Counted from the first letter of the stretch, positions 33,330 through 42,268 are shown. The stretch is 64,000 bases of DNA from an uncultured Eggerthella sp. (GCA_905203045.1 CAJKUH010000010.1:1-64000); one strand, 5' to 3'. Made by a program: numbers and translations. Notes: a model not told the origin generated them from the sequence alone.

Positions 33330-35393
33330 CTACACGTACTCTTCCAGATCGAGCAGCATCATGGAAACGTTGTCGCGCATATCCTTCGCCTGAGCACGCG
33401 TGAGGTTGCCCGAAGCATAGAAGTCCTGAATAACCTCAAGCTCGAACTGCAGGCCACGGCGCTGGATGTCGTCGATGCTTACCGTGGCGTTTTCCACGGC
33501 CTCGGATGTCATGGTGGCATCATCTTCGCGGTCGAACACCGAAAGGGCACGTTCGTGGTTGATCATGAGCTTCGCCACAACCTCGCTTGGGTAATCGGGG
33601 TTGTTCACCAGCTTCTGCAAGTACTCGACGGCATACCGTTCGGCAAGCTCGCGTACCTTGTCCATCGACTCATGGTCTTCGCTGCTGCCTGGCGTGAACA
33701 CGCCTTTGATGCTGCGCACCACCATGGCAAACGTGCTGCGCAAACGGGCATAGCGAAGCCCCGCCGCATACGACGTCTTTTCCTTCGAATGGGCAATGAG
33801 CGCCTTCTGCTTCGTAAGGCGGCGCAGGTACTCGAAGGCATCGAAGGCCTCCACTTCCCTACGCTCCACTGCGGCAATAAGCTGCTCTACCTGATAATCG
33901 ATGACCTCGATACGGAGTTTCGCCACCGCAGGCTCGTCCAAATCGGCAACCGAGCGGATGGTGCGGATGCGGTTGTTGTACGACGAGACGACGATCTTCG
34001 TCTCGCGGTCGTTTTCCTCGGTAGAATCCGCCATCAAACGCTCGATAACGGTACGCATGATCTCGATCTTCGTGCGCATCAATTCCTCAACCTCGTCTTC
34101 GTCGGCCTCGGACTCTTCCTTAGGCGCCAACACAGGAAGAAGGAAGTTCGCCAGCAACAGCGTGCACACAATGACGCCTGAAGCAAGGAAGATGATAAGG
34201 GAGCGCTGCGGGAAGGTGGAGCCGTCGGCAAGCAAGAAAGGGATGGTGAACGCAATGGAAAGCGTGATGGCACCCTTCGGACCGCCCACCGTGGTAACGA
34301 GCGAGTTCTTCACCATGCGCCAACTGAACTTGTCGCGTTTGCCGGTGGCGGGGTTTTTGATGAGGCGCGTCATAACAAGCGCCCATACGAAACGCAGAAG
34401 CACGATAAGGGCCGTAAGCACCAAAACGTAGCCGATAAGCACAAAATTGTTGATATACAGGTTGTCCCACGTGCTCTGCATGGCGTTGGGAAGCTGAATG
34501 CCCAGAAGAACGAACACCACGCCGTTCAGCGTGAAGCCGATAACCTTCCACACACTGGTAAGGGCGATGTTCAAGCGCGATTGGTACGGGGAGATCTTGC
34601 GGTCGCGGAACATCGACCAAACGATGCCGCATGCAACTACCGCAAGGATGCCCGAAACGCCTACCAGCTCTGAGAACAGGTACACCACAAGGGGCATGGA
34701 AACCTCGAACAGCACGTGGAACGTCACGTTGTCCAAGCCCATTTCGCGGATGCGCTTGCTGAAGAAGAGGAACACGCCCGCCAGCACGATGCCCAGGGCA
34801 ATGCCGCCTACGAAGCCAACGGCAAACGACGTTGCCGCATCGGCAAGGGAAAAGGCCCCGGTAACGGCAGCGGAAACCGCGAACTGGAACGAGACAACGC
34901 CCGATGCGTCGTTGATCAGGGCTTCGCCCTGCAAAATGGCACCTTCGCGCTTGCCGAGCTTCGCTTCCTTCTTAAGCGCCTGCACCGCCACCGCATCGGT
35001 GGGACCGAGCGCCGCGCCCAGTGCGAAGGCAGCCGCAAGCGGGATGGAGGGCACCAGCCAATGCAGGACAAAACCCACGCACAGCGTGATAACCACCACC
35101 AAGCCGATGGCAAACGAAACGATGGTGGCCTTGTTGTCCCAGAGGTTCTTCTTGTCGGCCTCCAGCGCATCGTTGAACAGCAACGGCGCAATGAACAGCA
35201 CCAAGAACAGCTCTGGGTCAAGGTTCACCTCAATGGGCGAAATAGCCAGCATGGCAATGCCGATGCCCAAGGCAATCTGGATCAAAGGGGAAGAAACGCG
35301 TGGAACAACCTGTTCAAGAATGGAAGAGAGCAAAACGGCCAACAACAGCATTAAGACGAGCTCAAAAACTTCCACAGGCATCCCCCAGCGCAA
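33330..35393 (-). CDS. Na+/H+ antiporter, CPA1/NhaP-like, with long cytoplasmic tail
   Basis: A 687-residue protein. The first ~420 residues have 11-12 membrane segments with GPTDAVAVQAL and GEALINDASGVV (the paired aspartates that bind cation), and TVGGPKGAITLSIA, all CPA1 hallmarks. The last ~260 residues are soluble, acidic and helical (EEDEVEELMRTKIEIMRTV onward), probably a regulatory domain. It expels sodium or potassium for protons. The start is uncertain: a TTG (35393) has AGAAGGG at usable distance, while the ATG at 35381 has none. It ends 9 bases before uvrC but has no functional tie to it. Confidence 0.88.
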   Translation of the reverse strand: MRWGMPVEVFELVLMLLLAVLLSSILEQVVPRVSSPLIQIALGIGIAMLAISPIEVNLDPELFLVLFIAPLLFNDALEADKKNLWDNKATIVSFAIGLVVVITLCVGFVLHWLVPSIPLAAAFALGAALGPTDAVAVQALKKEAKLGKREGAILQGEALINDASGVVSFQFAVSAAVTGAFSLADAATSFAVGFVGGIALGIVLAGVFLFFSKRIREMGLDNVTFHVLFEVSMPLVVYLFSELVGVSGILAVVACGIVWSMFRDRKISPYQSRLNIALTSVWKVIGFTLNGVVFVLLGIQLPNAMQSTWDNLYINNFVLIGYVLVLTALIVLLRFVWALVMTRLIKNPATGKRDKFSWRMVKNSLVTTVGGPKGAITLSIAFTIPFLLADGSTFPQRSLIIFLASGVIVCTLLLANFLLPVLAPKEESEADEDEVEELMRTKIEIMRTVIERLMADSTEENDRETKIVVSSYNNRIRTIRSVADLDEPAVAKLRIEVIDYQVEQLIAAVERREVEAFDAFEYLRRLTKQKALIAHSKEKTSYAAGLRYARLRSTFAMVVRSIKGVFTPGSSEDHESMDKVRELAERYAVEYLQKLVNNPDYPSEVVAKLMINHERALSVFDREDDATMTSEAVENATVSIDDIQRRGLQFELEVIQDFYASGNLTRAQAKDMRDNVSMMLLDLEEYV

Positions 35394-35474
35394 ACGACAA
35401 AGATACCCTTCTAAAGTAACCCAGACCTAACCGGCAAGAGCCTTACCAAAGCAATCGACAGAAAAACCCAACAC

Positions 35475-35512
35475 GCAAAAAGGGCTCGGATAGACAACCT
35501 ATCCGAGCCCTT
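35475..35512 (-). terminator. Terminator of the first GNAT gene
   Basis: A 14-bp stem (35480-35493/35499-35512) with TTTTT on the minus strand. Confidence 0.9.
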
Positions 35513-35524
35513 GATAGCCATGCT

Positions 35525-36025
35525 TTACAGCAATTTGTCGTAAGCGATTTTGCCGCTTCCCTGGAAGACGATGGTACCGCACTTGACGTAGCCCATCTTG
35601 TCCAGAATGTGCTGCATCCTTTTGTTGGGAAAGTCGGTGTCCACGCGAATGGTGTGCACATCGTTTTCAAGACAGAACTTCTCGATCAGAGCGAACACCT
35701 GGTCGGACAGGCCGATGCCGCGGAACTTCGAGGAATAGGCCATACGATGCACTACCGCGTAAGCATCGGAAGAATGCCAAGCGCCCTCGATGTTGTCGTA
35801 ACAGGGCTCGCTGGAAAAATCGATGCACATGTAGGCGGCAATCTGACCGTCGACCTTCACCACATACCCCGTGCCGTTGGCAATGTCGTCCTTGACCGTC
35901 TGCAAGGTGGGATATTCATCGGTCCATTGGGTGAACCCTTGGGCCTTTTGGAATTCCCTTCCCTCGTCAAGAATCTGATAGCATTCAGACGTTTCATCGG
36001 CAACAGCCTTAACCAGAACGGCCAT
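35525..36025 (-). CDS. GNAT family N-acetyltransferase
   Basis: A 166-residue GNAT. YMCIDF forms strand 4, and VHRMAYSSKFRGIGLSDQVFALIE is motif A with the acetyl-CoA loop (R-G-I-G-L), followed by IRVDTDFPNKRMQHILDKMGYVKCG as motif B. The entry EGREFQKAQGFTQWTDEYPT matches a subgroup that acts on small molecules or antibiotics, but the acceptor is unknown. ATG 36023-36025 follows AAAGGA; an in-frame ATG 11 codons earlier has no site. A second, unrelated GNAT gene lies just upstream on the same strand. Confidence 0.85.
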   Translation of the reverse strand: MAVLVKAVADETSECYQILDEGREFQKAQGFTQWTDEYPTLQTVKDDIANGTGYVVKVDGQIAAYMCIDFSSEPCYDNIEGAWHSSDAYAVVHRMAYSSKFRGIGLSDQVFALIEKFCLENDVHTIRVDTDFPNKRMQHILDKMGYVKCGTIVFQGSGKIAYDKLL

Positions 36026-36142
36026 TGATGTTCCTTTCACATTGCATTTGGAAAACACCCCGCAAAGCAGAGCGCGATATAGTATAGCGAATTGCCCCGC
36101 ATCACCCTGGGAGGTACGGACAACGGCATCGGAAGGCGGACG

Positions 36143-36670
36143 TTATGCGTTAGGCACCTTGCATTCCAGGAACACCTGCTCTTCTTCGATCACACCCTCC
36201 AAAAGGCTTGTCCCATGTCCTGCGATGCGGAACCCCGATTTCAGGTAAAGGCTCTTGGCCGGTTCGTTGTGCTCGTAGGTGTCAATGCGGATAACACGGC
36301 ACCCAAGGCGTGCTGCCTGGCTCTGAGCGAAGCGCACCATAGCACGACCGTACCCACGACCGGCCATGCGCGGCGGAATGCACAGCGTATGGACAACCAA
36401 CACCTCTTCGCCTTCTGCGGGATACAGCCAAGGGACATCGGCATATTCCTTAGCCTGCAGATGATTCAAGATCATGCTGCCGCGCACTTCCCCTTCTTCC
36501 TCCAGCACATACATCGTGCTGGCAGGAACCGCACGCTCAGGCACCGCAATAGTGGGATAAACCCCCAACTTCCAATTGGAGTTGCTCCCATGTTCCTGCT
36601 CGAAAACAAGAAGTTCAGTATACGTATCAGCAATAGCAGCAATATCCGCCACTCCAGCAACCCGAATCAC
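36143..36670 (-). CDS. GNAT family N-acetyltransferase
   Basis: A 175-residue GNAT with strand 4 HTLCIPPRMAGRGYGRAMVRFAQ (the acetyl-CoA loop R-G-Y-G), IRIDTYEHNEPAKSLYLKSGF as motif B, and a start (IRVAGVADIAAIADTYTELL) like many small-molecule acetyltransferases. Shared identity with the neighbouring GNAT is limited to the family motifs, so this is not a recent duplication. Substrate cannot be predicted. No clear terminator lies between it and the downstream GNAT gene 118 bases away. Confidence 0.82.
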   Translation of the reverse strand: MIRVAGVADIAAIADTYTELLVFEQEHGSNSNWKLGVYPTIAVPERAVPASTMYVLEEEGEVRGSMILNHLQAKEYADVPWLYPAEGEEVLVVHTLCIPPRMAGRGYGRAMVRFAQSQAARLGCRVIRIDTYEHNEPAKSLYLKSGFRIAGHGTSLLEGVIEEEQVFLECKVPNA

Positions 36671-36905
36671 AAAAGCCCCCTAACGGTTCGTTTTCAAAGG
36701 CAATTCTAACTTGCTGACCAGAAAGCAAACTAGAAGAGCCCTAGGCGAACAAAGAAAAATGCGCTTTAAAACGTTTATCAACCAAAGGATTAGCACAACG
36801 AACCGTGGCGCAAACAGCAAGGAAAAGATCGACAAGCTGAATAAGCAAGTGACTGTTTTTGCACCCATGCGAACGACATCGAAGGAGATAAAGGTGCTAG
36901 CACCT
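36671..36905. other. Gene-poor stretch before the repeat element
   Basis: AT-richer than its surroundings. Open frames exist on both strands but they overlap, have no ribosome sites and match no family; not called as genes. Confidence 0.4.
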
Positions 36906-37103
36906 TGTTTGAAGAGCAAAGCGATTTCAAACAAACGCCCAAAGGGCGTTAATAAAGCCCTGATATTGGACGAAACAGCGAGCGAGAAGCTGACGAGTGC
37001 AGATGCCGTGAAAGCGGGCGCCAGGCGTGCTTCGCACGTCAAGCCCGCTTGGAGCGGTAGCTGTGCCGTCAGCTTCCCGCGCAGCGTCATACCGTCTCAT
37101 ACG

Positions 37104-37131
37104 AAAAAAGCCCGTTCTTACGAACGGGCTT
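37104..37131 (-). terminator. Terminator next to the tRNA-Lys remnant
   Basis: AAGCCCGTTC/GAACGGGCTT stem with TTTTTT on the minus strand, in the position expected downstream of a tRNA gene whose 3' end remains at 37140-37159. Confidence 0.85.
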
Positions 37132-37139
37132 AAAATAAC

Positions 37140-37159
37140 TGGTGGACCGTCGGGGACTC
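37140..37159 (-). pseudogene. 3'-end remnant of a tRNA-Lys gene
   Basis: Twenty bases identical to the CCA end, acceptor strand and part of the T-arm of the two intact tRNA-Lys genes; the match stops abruptly at 37160. Either a third copy destroyed by the repeat or an attachment-type duplication. Confidence 0.75.
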
Positions 37160-37291
37160 CCCGCGGCTTCGCCGCTCAACCCCTCAAGCTAAAGCTTTCG
37201 GGACAAAATCCTAAAAATATGCCACTGGCATATTTTCTAAACGGATTTTCACCTCATCGGTTCTAGTCCCCGTTCAGGCTGACCGATTTAC

Positions 37292-37326
37292 GAAAAAGAA
37301 AAAGCCCCATTGCTGGGGCTTTGTTT
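37292..37326. terminator. Terminator of the tRNA-His/Lys cluster
   Basis: AAAGCCCC/GGGGCTTT stem (37301-37308/37315-37322) with T-rich tails on both strands. Confidence 0.85.
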
Positions 37327-37331
37327 CTAAA

Positions 37332-37407
37332 TGGTGGACCGTCGGGGACTCGAACCCCGGACCTTGGGATTAAGAGTCCCCTGCTCTACCAACTAAGCTA
37401 ACGGTCC
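37332..37407 (-). tRNA. tRNA-Lys (anticodon CTT), copy 1
   Basis: 76 bases with encoded CCA; acceptor GGACCGT/ACGGTCC, anticodon loop CTCTTAA, T-loop TTCGAGT. Confidence 0.97.
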
Positions 37408-37451
37408 ATGGTAATTAAAACGTTCACGAGGAACGTAGGTAAAATCTCAAA

Positions 37452-37527
37452 TGGTGGACCGTCGGGGACTCGAACCCCGGACCTTGGGATTAAGAGTCCC
37501 CTGCTCTACCAACTAAGCTAACGGTCC
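37452..37527 (-). tRNA. tRNA-Lys (anticodon CTT), copy 2
   Basis: Identical to copy 1 at a spacing of exactly 120 bases. Confidence 0.97.
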
Positions 37528-37595
37528 ATGAGAAGTGCCGTATGTTTCAACGGCTATCTATTATGCATCAATGATGCGAATTATCAAGGTTGCGC

Positions 37596-37673
37596 TGGGG
37601 TGGGTAATCGGACTCGAACCGACGACCTCCAGAGCCACAATCTGGCATTCTAGCCAACTGAACTATACCCACC
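37596..37673 (-). tRNA. tRNA-His (anticodon GTG)
   Basis: Anticodon loop TTGTGGC. The extra 5' G(-1) opposite C73, a His identity element, is encoded, as is CCA. Confidence 0.97.
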
Positions 37674-37868
37674 GTTTGCGCAGGTAGATACTATACAGGA
37701 ATCAGAATTTAGCGCAACCCCCTTTTTTCAAAAAAGTTGCCACAGTTCGAAATCCCCTTTATAACACCAGGTCAAAGCACCTATAAAACCAGATAGCCCA
37801 ACAAAGAAGGCACAACAAAAGCCACCCAGGCTGCCGATGGTATTATCAAGGAAAGACAAGGAGCCGCC

Positions 37869-38806
37869 ATGTTAGGGAAAACCCTGCTCATAGCAAACCC
37901 GGCAGCACGCAGCGGAAAAGCTGCAGAAGTTGCCGCACATGCCAAAACAGTATTGGAGCGGATAAGGGAAAAGAACGCCGAAGCACTTCCATCCTTCGCG
38001 CTCCGCTACACCGCAGGCCCAAAGGACGCAACAAACATTGCAGCAACTGAAGGCGATGCATTCGACACGGTCATAGCCTTAGGCGGCGATGGGCTTGCCA
38101 ACGAGGTTGCCAACGGCCTTATGCGCTTAGACCCTGCCGCACGTCCCCAATTCGCGCTTATCCCCTGCGGCAACGGCGACGACTTCGCCCGCACCATTCA
38201 AATGGATCGCAATCCCGCAAAATCGCTTCAGCAGCTTGAATCGCTTAGCCTGAAGCCCACTTGCATCGATGCTGGCAACGTCAACGGCACTTGGTTCCTG
38301 GAAACGCTTTCCTTCGGCCTAGACGCCGCAATCGCACTTGGCACGGCAGAGCTACGCAAGAAAACGCGGCCACCGGTACCAGCCTGTATTTGCAGTGCGG
38401 CATTGACCAGCTGGTGAACCACCGCGACATCCGTTACGGGATGCTCTCGCTTGACGATGGCGATGCGCGTGAAATCGAGTTTTACCTGCTTGCCGTGCAG
38501 AACGGCATTAGCTATGGCGGAGGCTTTCAGATCTGTCCCGAGGCAAAGCTCACCGACGGACTGCTCGACATTTGTTATGCAACGCCGACGCTCAGCGCAT
38601 CGGCGGCGGTAAAGCTGCTCCTAAAAGCCAAGAAGGGCAAGCACACCCGTCATCCGAACCTCACGTTCATGAAGGCCCGCAAGTTGCATCTGAGCCTTCA
38701 TGCACCCCTGCCAACGCAGGTAGACGGCGAAGCGCTCCCCTCCACTGAATACGAGGTATCGCTGCACCCGAAGCAACTAACGGTTCTCATGCCCGCAGAA
38801 CGCTAG
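37869..38806 (+). pseudogene. YegS/BmrU-type lipid (diacylglycerol) kinase, frameshifted
   Basis: Two adjoining frames together give one DAGK catalytic protein of about 312 residues. The first (from ATG 37869, after AAGGAG) has IANPAARSGKA, IALGGDGLANEVANGLM and IPCGNGDDFARTI, the nucleotide-binding motifs. It leaves the family pattern at about 38361-38372 and stops at 38417. The second frame takes over at GTSLYLQCGID and continues with GGGFQICPEAKLTDGLLDI and the C-terminal VDGEALP. A one-base loss within 38361-38372 explains the break. As read, the kinase is truncated in its second domain and probably inactive; sequencing error is the rival explanation. Such kinases phosphorylate diacylglycerol or related lipids at the membrane. 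Confidence 0.85.
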
Positions 38807-38851
38807 AAGGCGACTGGGGGGCGAGCTACCCCTCTCAAACCACACATTGCT

Positions 38852-38889
38852 AAAAAAAAGAGGAAGCCCTTTCGGACTTCCTCTTTTTG
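38852..38889. terminator. Bidirectional terminator between lipid kinase and gdhA
   Basis: AAAAGAGGAAG/CTTCCTCTTTT stem with A- and T-runs on both sides. Confidence 0.9.
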
Positions 38890-38930
38890 TCGAAAATGCC
38901 TCGTTATCGGGGCAGTATGAGCAAAGGAGA

Positions 38931-40262
38931 TTAAACGATGCCCTGAGCCAGCATAGCGTCGGCAAGCTTCTTGAAGCCAGCGATGTTAGCGCCAGCAACA
39001 TAGTCGCCCTCTACGCCGTATTCGCGAGCAGCGTCGTCTGCTGCGTGGAAGATGTTGACCATGATGCCATGGAGCTTTTCGTCAACCTCTTCGAACGTCC
39101 AGGAAAGACGCTCGGAGTTCTGGGACATTTCCAGACCGGAGGTTGCAACGCCGCCAGCGTTAGCAGCCTTGCCGGGCATGAATACTACGCCGTTCTGCTG
39201 CAGGTACTGGGTTGCATCCATAGTGGTAGGCATGTTTGCACCCTCGGCAACGATCTTGCAGCCGTTGGCAACAAGAGCCTTGGCGTCGTCGATGAGCAGC
39301 TCGTTCTGGGTTGCGCAAGGAAGAGCGATGTCGACCTTGATGCCCCATACGCCACGACCGTCATGGTACTCAACGCCCTCGCGGCGCTTTGCGTACTCGG
39401 AGATGCGGCCGCGCTCGACTTCCTTGATCTGCTTTACCAGAGCAACGTCAATGCCGTTGGGATCGTAGATCCAGCCAGTGGAGTCGGAAAGGGTTACGAC
39501 CTTAGCGCCCAGCTGCTGAGCCTTTTCGGTTGCGTAGATTGCAACGTTGCCTGCGCCGGAAACAGCAACGGTCTTGCCCTCGAAGGAATCACCCTTCATC
39601 TTGAGGTATTCGGAAACAAAGTAGATCAGGCCATAGCCAGTAGCCTCGGTACGAGCCAAGGAGCCGCCGTAAGAAAGGCCCTTGCCGGTAAGAACGCCTT
39701 CCCAGACGTTGCGGATGCGCTTGTACTGACCGAACATGTAGCCGATTTCGCGAGCGCCAGTGCCGATGTCGCCAGCAGGAACGTCGGTGTCGGCGCCAAC
39801 ATGCTTGCAGAGCTCGGTCATGAAAGACTGGCAGAAGCGCATAACCTCAGCATCGGACTTGCCCTTCGGGTCGAAGTCGGAACCGCCCTTGCCGCCGCCC
39901 ATGGGGAGCGTGGTAAGGCTGTTCTTGAAGATCTGTTCGAAGCCCAGGAACTTGATGATGCCCAGGTTTACGGAAGGATGAAGGCGAAGGCCGCCCTTGT
40001 AAGGTCCAAGGCAGCTGTTGAACTGCACGCGGAAGCCGCGGTTTACCTGTACCTTGCCGGAATCGTCGACCCACGGAACGCGGAACATAATCACACGCTC
40101 GGGCTCAACAATGCGCTCAAGCAAACCTGCCTTCTCATACTCGGGATTCGCGTCAATGACGGGCTTCAAAGACGTAAGAACCTCGGTTACAGCCTGAATG
40201 AACTCAGGCTCGTTTGCGTTCTTGGCCTTTACTTGCTCGATGACGGAGTCAACGTAGCTCAT
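38931..40262 (-). CDS. gdhA: NADP-type glutamate dehydrogenase
   Basis: A 443-residue hexameric-type enzyme. GPYKGGLRLHPSVN, then TLPMGGGKGGSDFDPKGKS with the catalytic lysine, PAGDIGTGAREIGYMFGQYKRI, the nucleotide fold VAVSGAGNVAIYATEK and CATQNELL, matching the 445-residue bacterial GdhA family. It aminates 2-oxoglutarate with ammonia. The coenzyme preference is inferred from family type, not proven. The ATG at 40260-40262 follows a perfect AAAGGAGG; an open frame continuing 53 codons upstream is rejected. Own terminators on both sides make it monocistronic. Confidence 0.95.
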   Translation of the reverse strand: MSYVDSVIEQVKAKNANEPEFIQAVTEVLTSLKPVIDANPEYEKAGLLERIVEPERVIMFRVPWVDDSGKVQVNRGFRVQFNSCLGPYKGGLRLHPSVNLGIIKFLGFEQIFKNSLTTLPMGGGKGGSDFDPKGKSDAEVMRFCQSFMTELCKHVGADTDVPAGDIGTGAREIGYMFGQYKRIRNVWEGVLTGKGLSYGGSLARTEATGYGLIYFVSEYLKMKGDSFEGKTVAVSGAGNVAIYATEKAQQLGAKVVTLSDSTGWIYDPNGIDVALVKQIKEVERGRISEYAKRREGVEYHDGRGVWGIKVDIALPCATQNELLIDDAKALVANGCKIVAEGANMPTTMDATQYLQQNGVVFMPGKAANAGGVATSGLEMSQNSERLSWTFEEVDEKLHGIMVNIFHAADDAAREYGVEGDYVAGANIAGFKKLADAMLAQGIV

Positions 40263-40357
40263 GGGACCTCCTTTGTAGAAACTCAACGCGTTTAATAATA
40301 ATTCCGAAACGGAGCGGCAAAGCCTTCGCAAAGTTTCTGTAACACGGTAGAAACAAA

Positions 40358-40397
40358 GAATGCCGCCTACCGAAGCAATTGCAGCGGTAGGCGGCAA
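40358..40397 (-). terminator. Probable argS terminator
   Basis: GCCGCCTACCG (40362-40372) / CGGTAGGCGGC (40385-40395) with a weak ATTCTTTG tail on the minus strand. Confidence 0.6.
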
Positions 40398-40464
40398 AAA
40401 ACGCTGACAGCTCAAGCCCAAAAGCGCCCCAAGAACGCCTTTGACCTACAGAGCGCGCAGTTTC

Positions 40465-42180
40465 TTACATATGCTCAGGTGCGGAAACGCCCAGGAGGTC
40501 AAGCGAAAGCGCCAAAACGATACGCGTTGCATCGACCAAGGCAAGACGTGCCTTTTCCACGTCTTTTTCGACGCCCAGAACGTGGCAATTGCCGTAGAAG
40601 GAATGGAACAGGCTTGCCAGTTCCTGCGCGTAGTGCGTAAGGCGGAACGGTGCGCGGTCGCGTGCCGCGCCGGCAACCAAATCGGAGAAATCGGCCATCT
40701 TGCGCATAAGAGCAAGCTCGGATTCATGGGTAAGGGACGAAAGATCGATGCCGTCGAGGCCGAGCTGGCTTGCAATCTCGCTGGCGCCAACGCTTTCAAC
40801 GTCCATGCCCTCGCCAGCGCCCGCCTTGCGCAGGATGGAGCAGATGCGCGCATGGGCGTACTGCACGTAGTACACCGGGTTCGACGAATCCTGCTTCTTC
40901 GCCACCTCGATATCGAAGTCGATTGCCTGGTCGGCCGATTTCGAAAGCATGAGATAACGCGTTGCATCGACGCCTACCTCGTCGATCAGTTCCTGGAAGG
41001 TGACCATTTCGCCCGTGCGCTTCGACATACGGACCGGCTCGCCGTCGCGCAGCAGGTTAACCAGCTGGCCCAGAACAACCTCAAGCGCATCGGGGTATCC
41101 CCATGCCGTCATCATGGCCTTGCAACGCTGGATGTAGCCGTGGTGGTCGGCACCCCAGATGTCGATCAGGTGGTCGTAGCCGCGCTGCATCTTGTCGTAG
41201 TGGTAGGCAACGTCGCTCATAAAGTACGTAAGGTCACCGTTCGCCTTCACCAATACGCGGTCCTTGTCATCGCCGAAGTCGGTAGAACGGAAGAACGTCG
41301 CGCCGTCTGCTTCGTAGAGCAGGCCCTTCTTGTTCATCACGTCGAACGCGCGCTGCTGCTTCGTTTCGCCGTTTTCATCCGGCACGAACAGGGAACGCTC
41401 GCTGAACCACGTATCGAAGCTGTTGCCGAACGTTCCCAGGGTGCTCTTCACGTTGTCGAGCATCATGGCATAGCCGCGCTCGCGGAAGTTCACCAGACGC
41501 TCCTGCTCGTCGGCGGAAAGCCACTTGTCGCCGTCTTCGTCGATGATGGCCTGCGCGATGTCCTTGATGTAGGCGCCGCCGTAGCACGCCTCGGGCATTT
41601 CGACATCCTGTCCCAGCAGCTGCTGATAGCGAACCACGATGGAATTGCCGAACACATTCATCTGATTGCCCTGGTCGTTGATGTAGAACTCCTCGTCAAC
41701 GGAGTAGCCGGCATGGCGCATGACGCGCGCGATGGCGTCGCCCAGCGCAGCCCAACGACCGTGGCCCACATGCATGGGGCCGGTGGGGTTGGCGGAAACA
41801 TACTCCAAGTCTACCTTGCAGGGCTCGGGCAGCTGGGATTTGCCGAAATCGGCGCCCTGCTCGCGTGCCTCGGCAACCACCGCCTGAAACGATGCGTTCG
41901 TAAGCGTGAGGTTGATGAAGCCCGGACCGGCAATCTCGAACGAGGCAATAAGGTTGTTTTCGGGCAGATGGTCGACGATGGCCTGTGCAATGGCACGCGG
42001 GTTCATATGCGCCGCCTTGGCAAGACGCATGGCAATGGTGCAGGCCCAGTCGCCATGACCCTCTTCGCGGGGTCGCTCAAGCGTGGGCTGAGGAATCTCT
42101 TCGAGGGAAAGGCCCCCCGCCTCGACAGCGGCCGTAAGGGCCTGGTGCAAAACCGACTCAAGCGATTCACGAATGGTCAT
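40465..42180 (-). CDS. argS: Arginyl-tRNA synthetase
   Basis: A 571-residue class I synthetase. N-terminal additional domain (residues 1-110) for the tRNA D-loop, then EYVSANPTGPMHVGHGRW where HVGH is the HIGH motif, YINDQGNQMNVFGNSI, and VRMSKRTGEMVTF as the KMSKS-equivalent. The C-terminal helical domain has QYAHARICSILR and ends in LSLDLLGVSAPEHM, typical of ArgS. It charges tRNA-Arg, needing bound tRNA for amino acid activation. Lies downstream of the argF and aminotransferase genes but behind a terminator, so it is transcribed separately. Confidence 0.96.
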   Translation of the reverse strand: MTIRESLESVLHQALTAAVEAGGLSLEEIPQPTLERPREEGHGDWACTIAMRLAKAAHMNPRAIAQAIVDHLPENNLIASFEIAGPGFINLTLTNASFQAVVAEAREQGADFGKSQLPEPCKVDLEYVSANPTGPMHVGHGRWAALGDAIARVMRHAGYSVDEEFYINDQGNQMNVFGNSIVVRYQQLLGQDVEMPEACYGGAYIKDIAQAIIDEDGDKWLSADEQERLVNFRERGYAMMLDNVKSTLGTFGNSFDTWFSERSLFVPDENGETKQQRAFDVMNKKGLLYEADGATFFRSTDFGDDKDRVLVKANGDLTYFMSDVAYHYDKMQRGYDHLIDIWGADHHGYIQRCKAMMTAWGYPDALEVVLGQLVNLLRDGEPVRMSKRTGEMVTFQELIDEVGVDATRYLMLSKSADQAIDFDIEVAKKQDSSNPVYYVQYAHARICSILRKAGAGEGMDVESVGASEIASQLGLDGIDLSSLTHESELALMRKMADFSDLVAGAARDRAPFRLTHYAQELASLFHSFYGNCHVLGVEKDVEKARLALVDATRIVLALSLDLLGVSAPEHM

Positions 42181-42227
42181 GAAACATACCTTCCTTATGC
42201 ATTACTAGAACAAGGGGCACAGGCCCC

Positions 42228-42268
42228 GGAAAATCAAAAGCACGCTGCCCGAAATGGGCAGCGTGCTT
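42228..42268 (-). terminator. Terminator of the argF-aminotransferase unit
   Basis: A 13-bp perfect stem (42238-42250/42256-42268) with a TTTTGATTTT tail on the minus strand. Confidence 0.9.

Larger units (their letters stand above)
36906..37263. repeat. Structured repeat element, copy A (interrupted)
   Basis: Shares several blocks with 51515-51731. Seen parts: hairpin 36906-36913/36926-36933 with loop GAGCAAAGCGA; hairpin 36934-36950; long-range stem 36986-36995/37067-37076 enclosing GAGTGCAGATGCCGTGAAAG; and a two-part stem 37205-37211/37243-37249 plus 37214-37224/37226-37236, then CACCTCATCGGTTC. Between 37077 and 37200 this copy also holds a terminator and a tRNA-Lys remnant absent from copy B. 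Transcribed strand unknown. Likely a structured RNA or a decayed mobile repeat. Confidence 0.7.

Noticed and set aside
31302..34181. A 959-codon plus-strand open frame opposite uvrC and the antiporter
   Set aside because: It lacks any family motif and is fully antisense to two well-supported genes; high-GC codon bias commonly opens such frames.
36680..37133. Overlapping ORFs of about 140 codons on both strands next to the tRNA-Lys cluster
   Set aside because: No ribosome sites or family resemblance; the region is better explained by the non-coding repeat and its flank.
37230..37263. On the minus strand CCGATGAG...GAAA recalls a hammerhead ribozyme core
   Set aside because: The invariant CUGANGA is not met (C for U), stem II is missing and no cleavage-site stem could be drawn.
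37132..37331. Prophage or integrative element attachment at tRNA-Lys
   Set aside because: There is a 20-base direct repeat of the tRNA end, but no integrase, excisionase or cargo gene; at most a relic.
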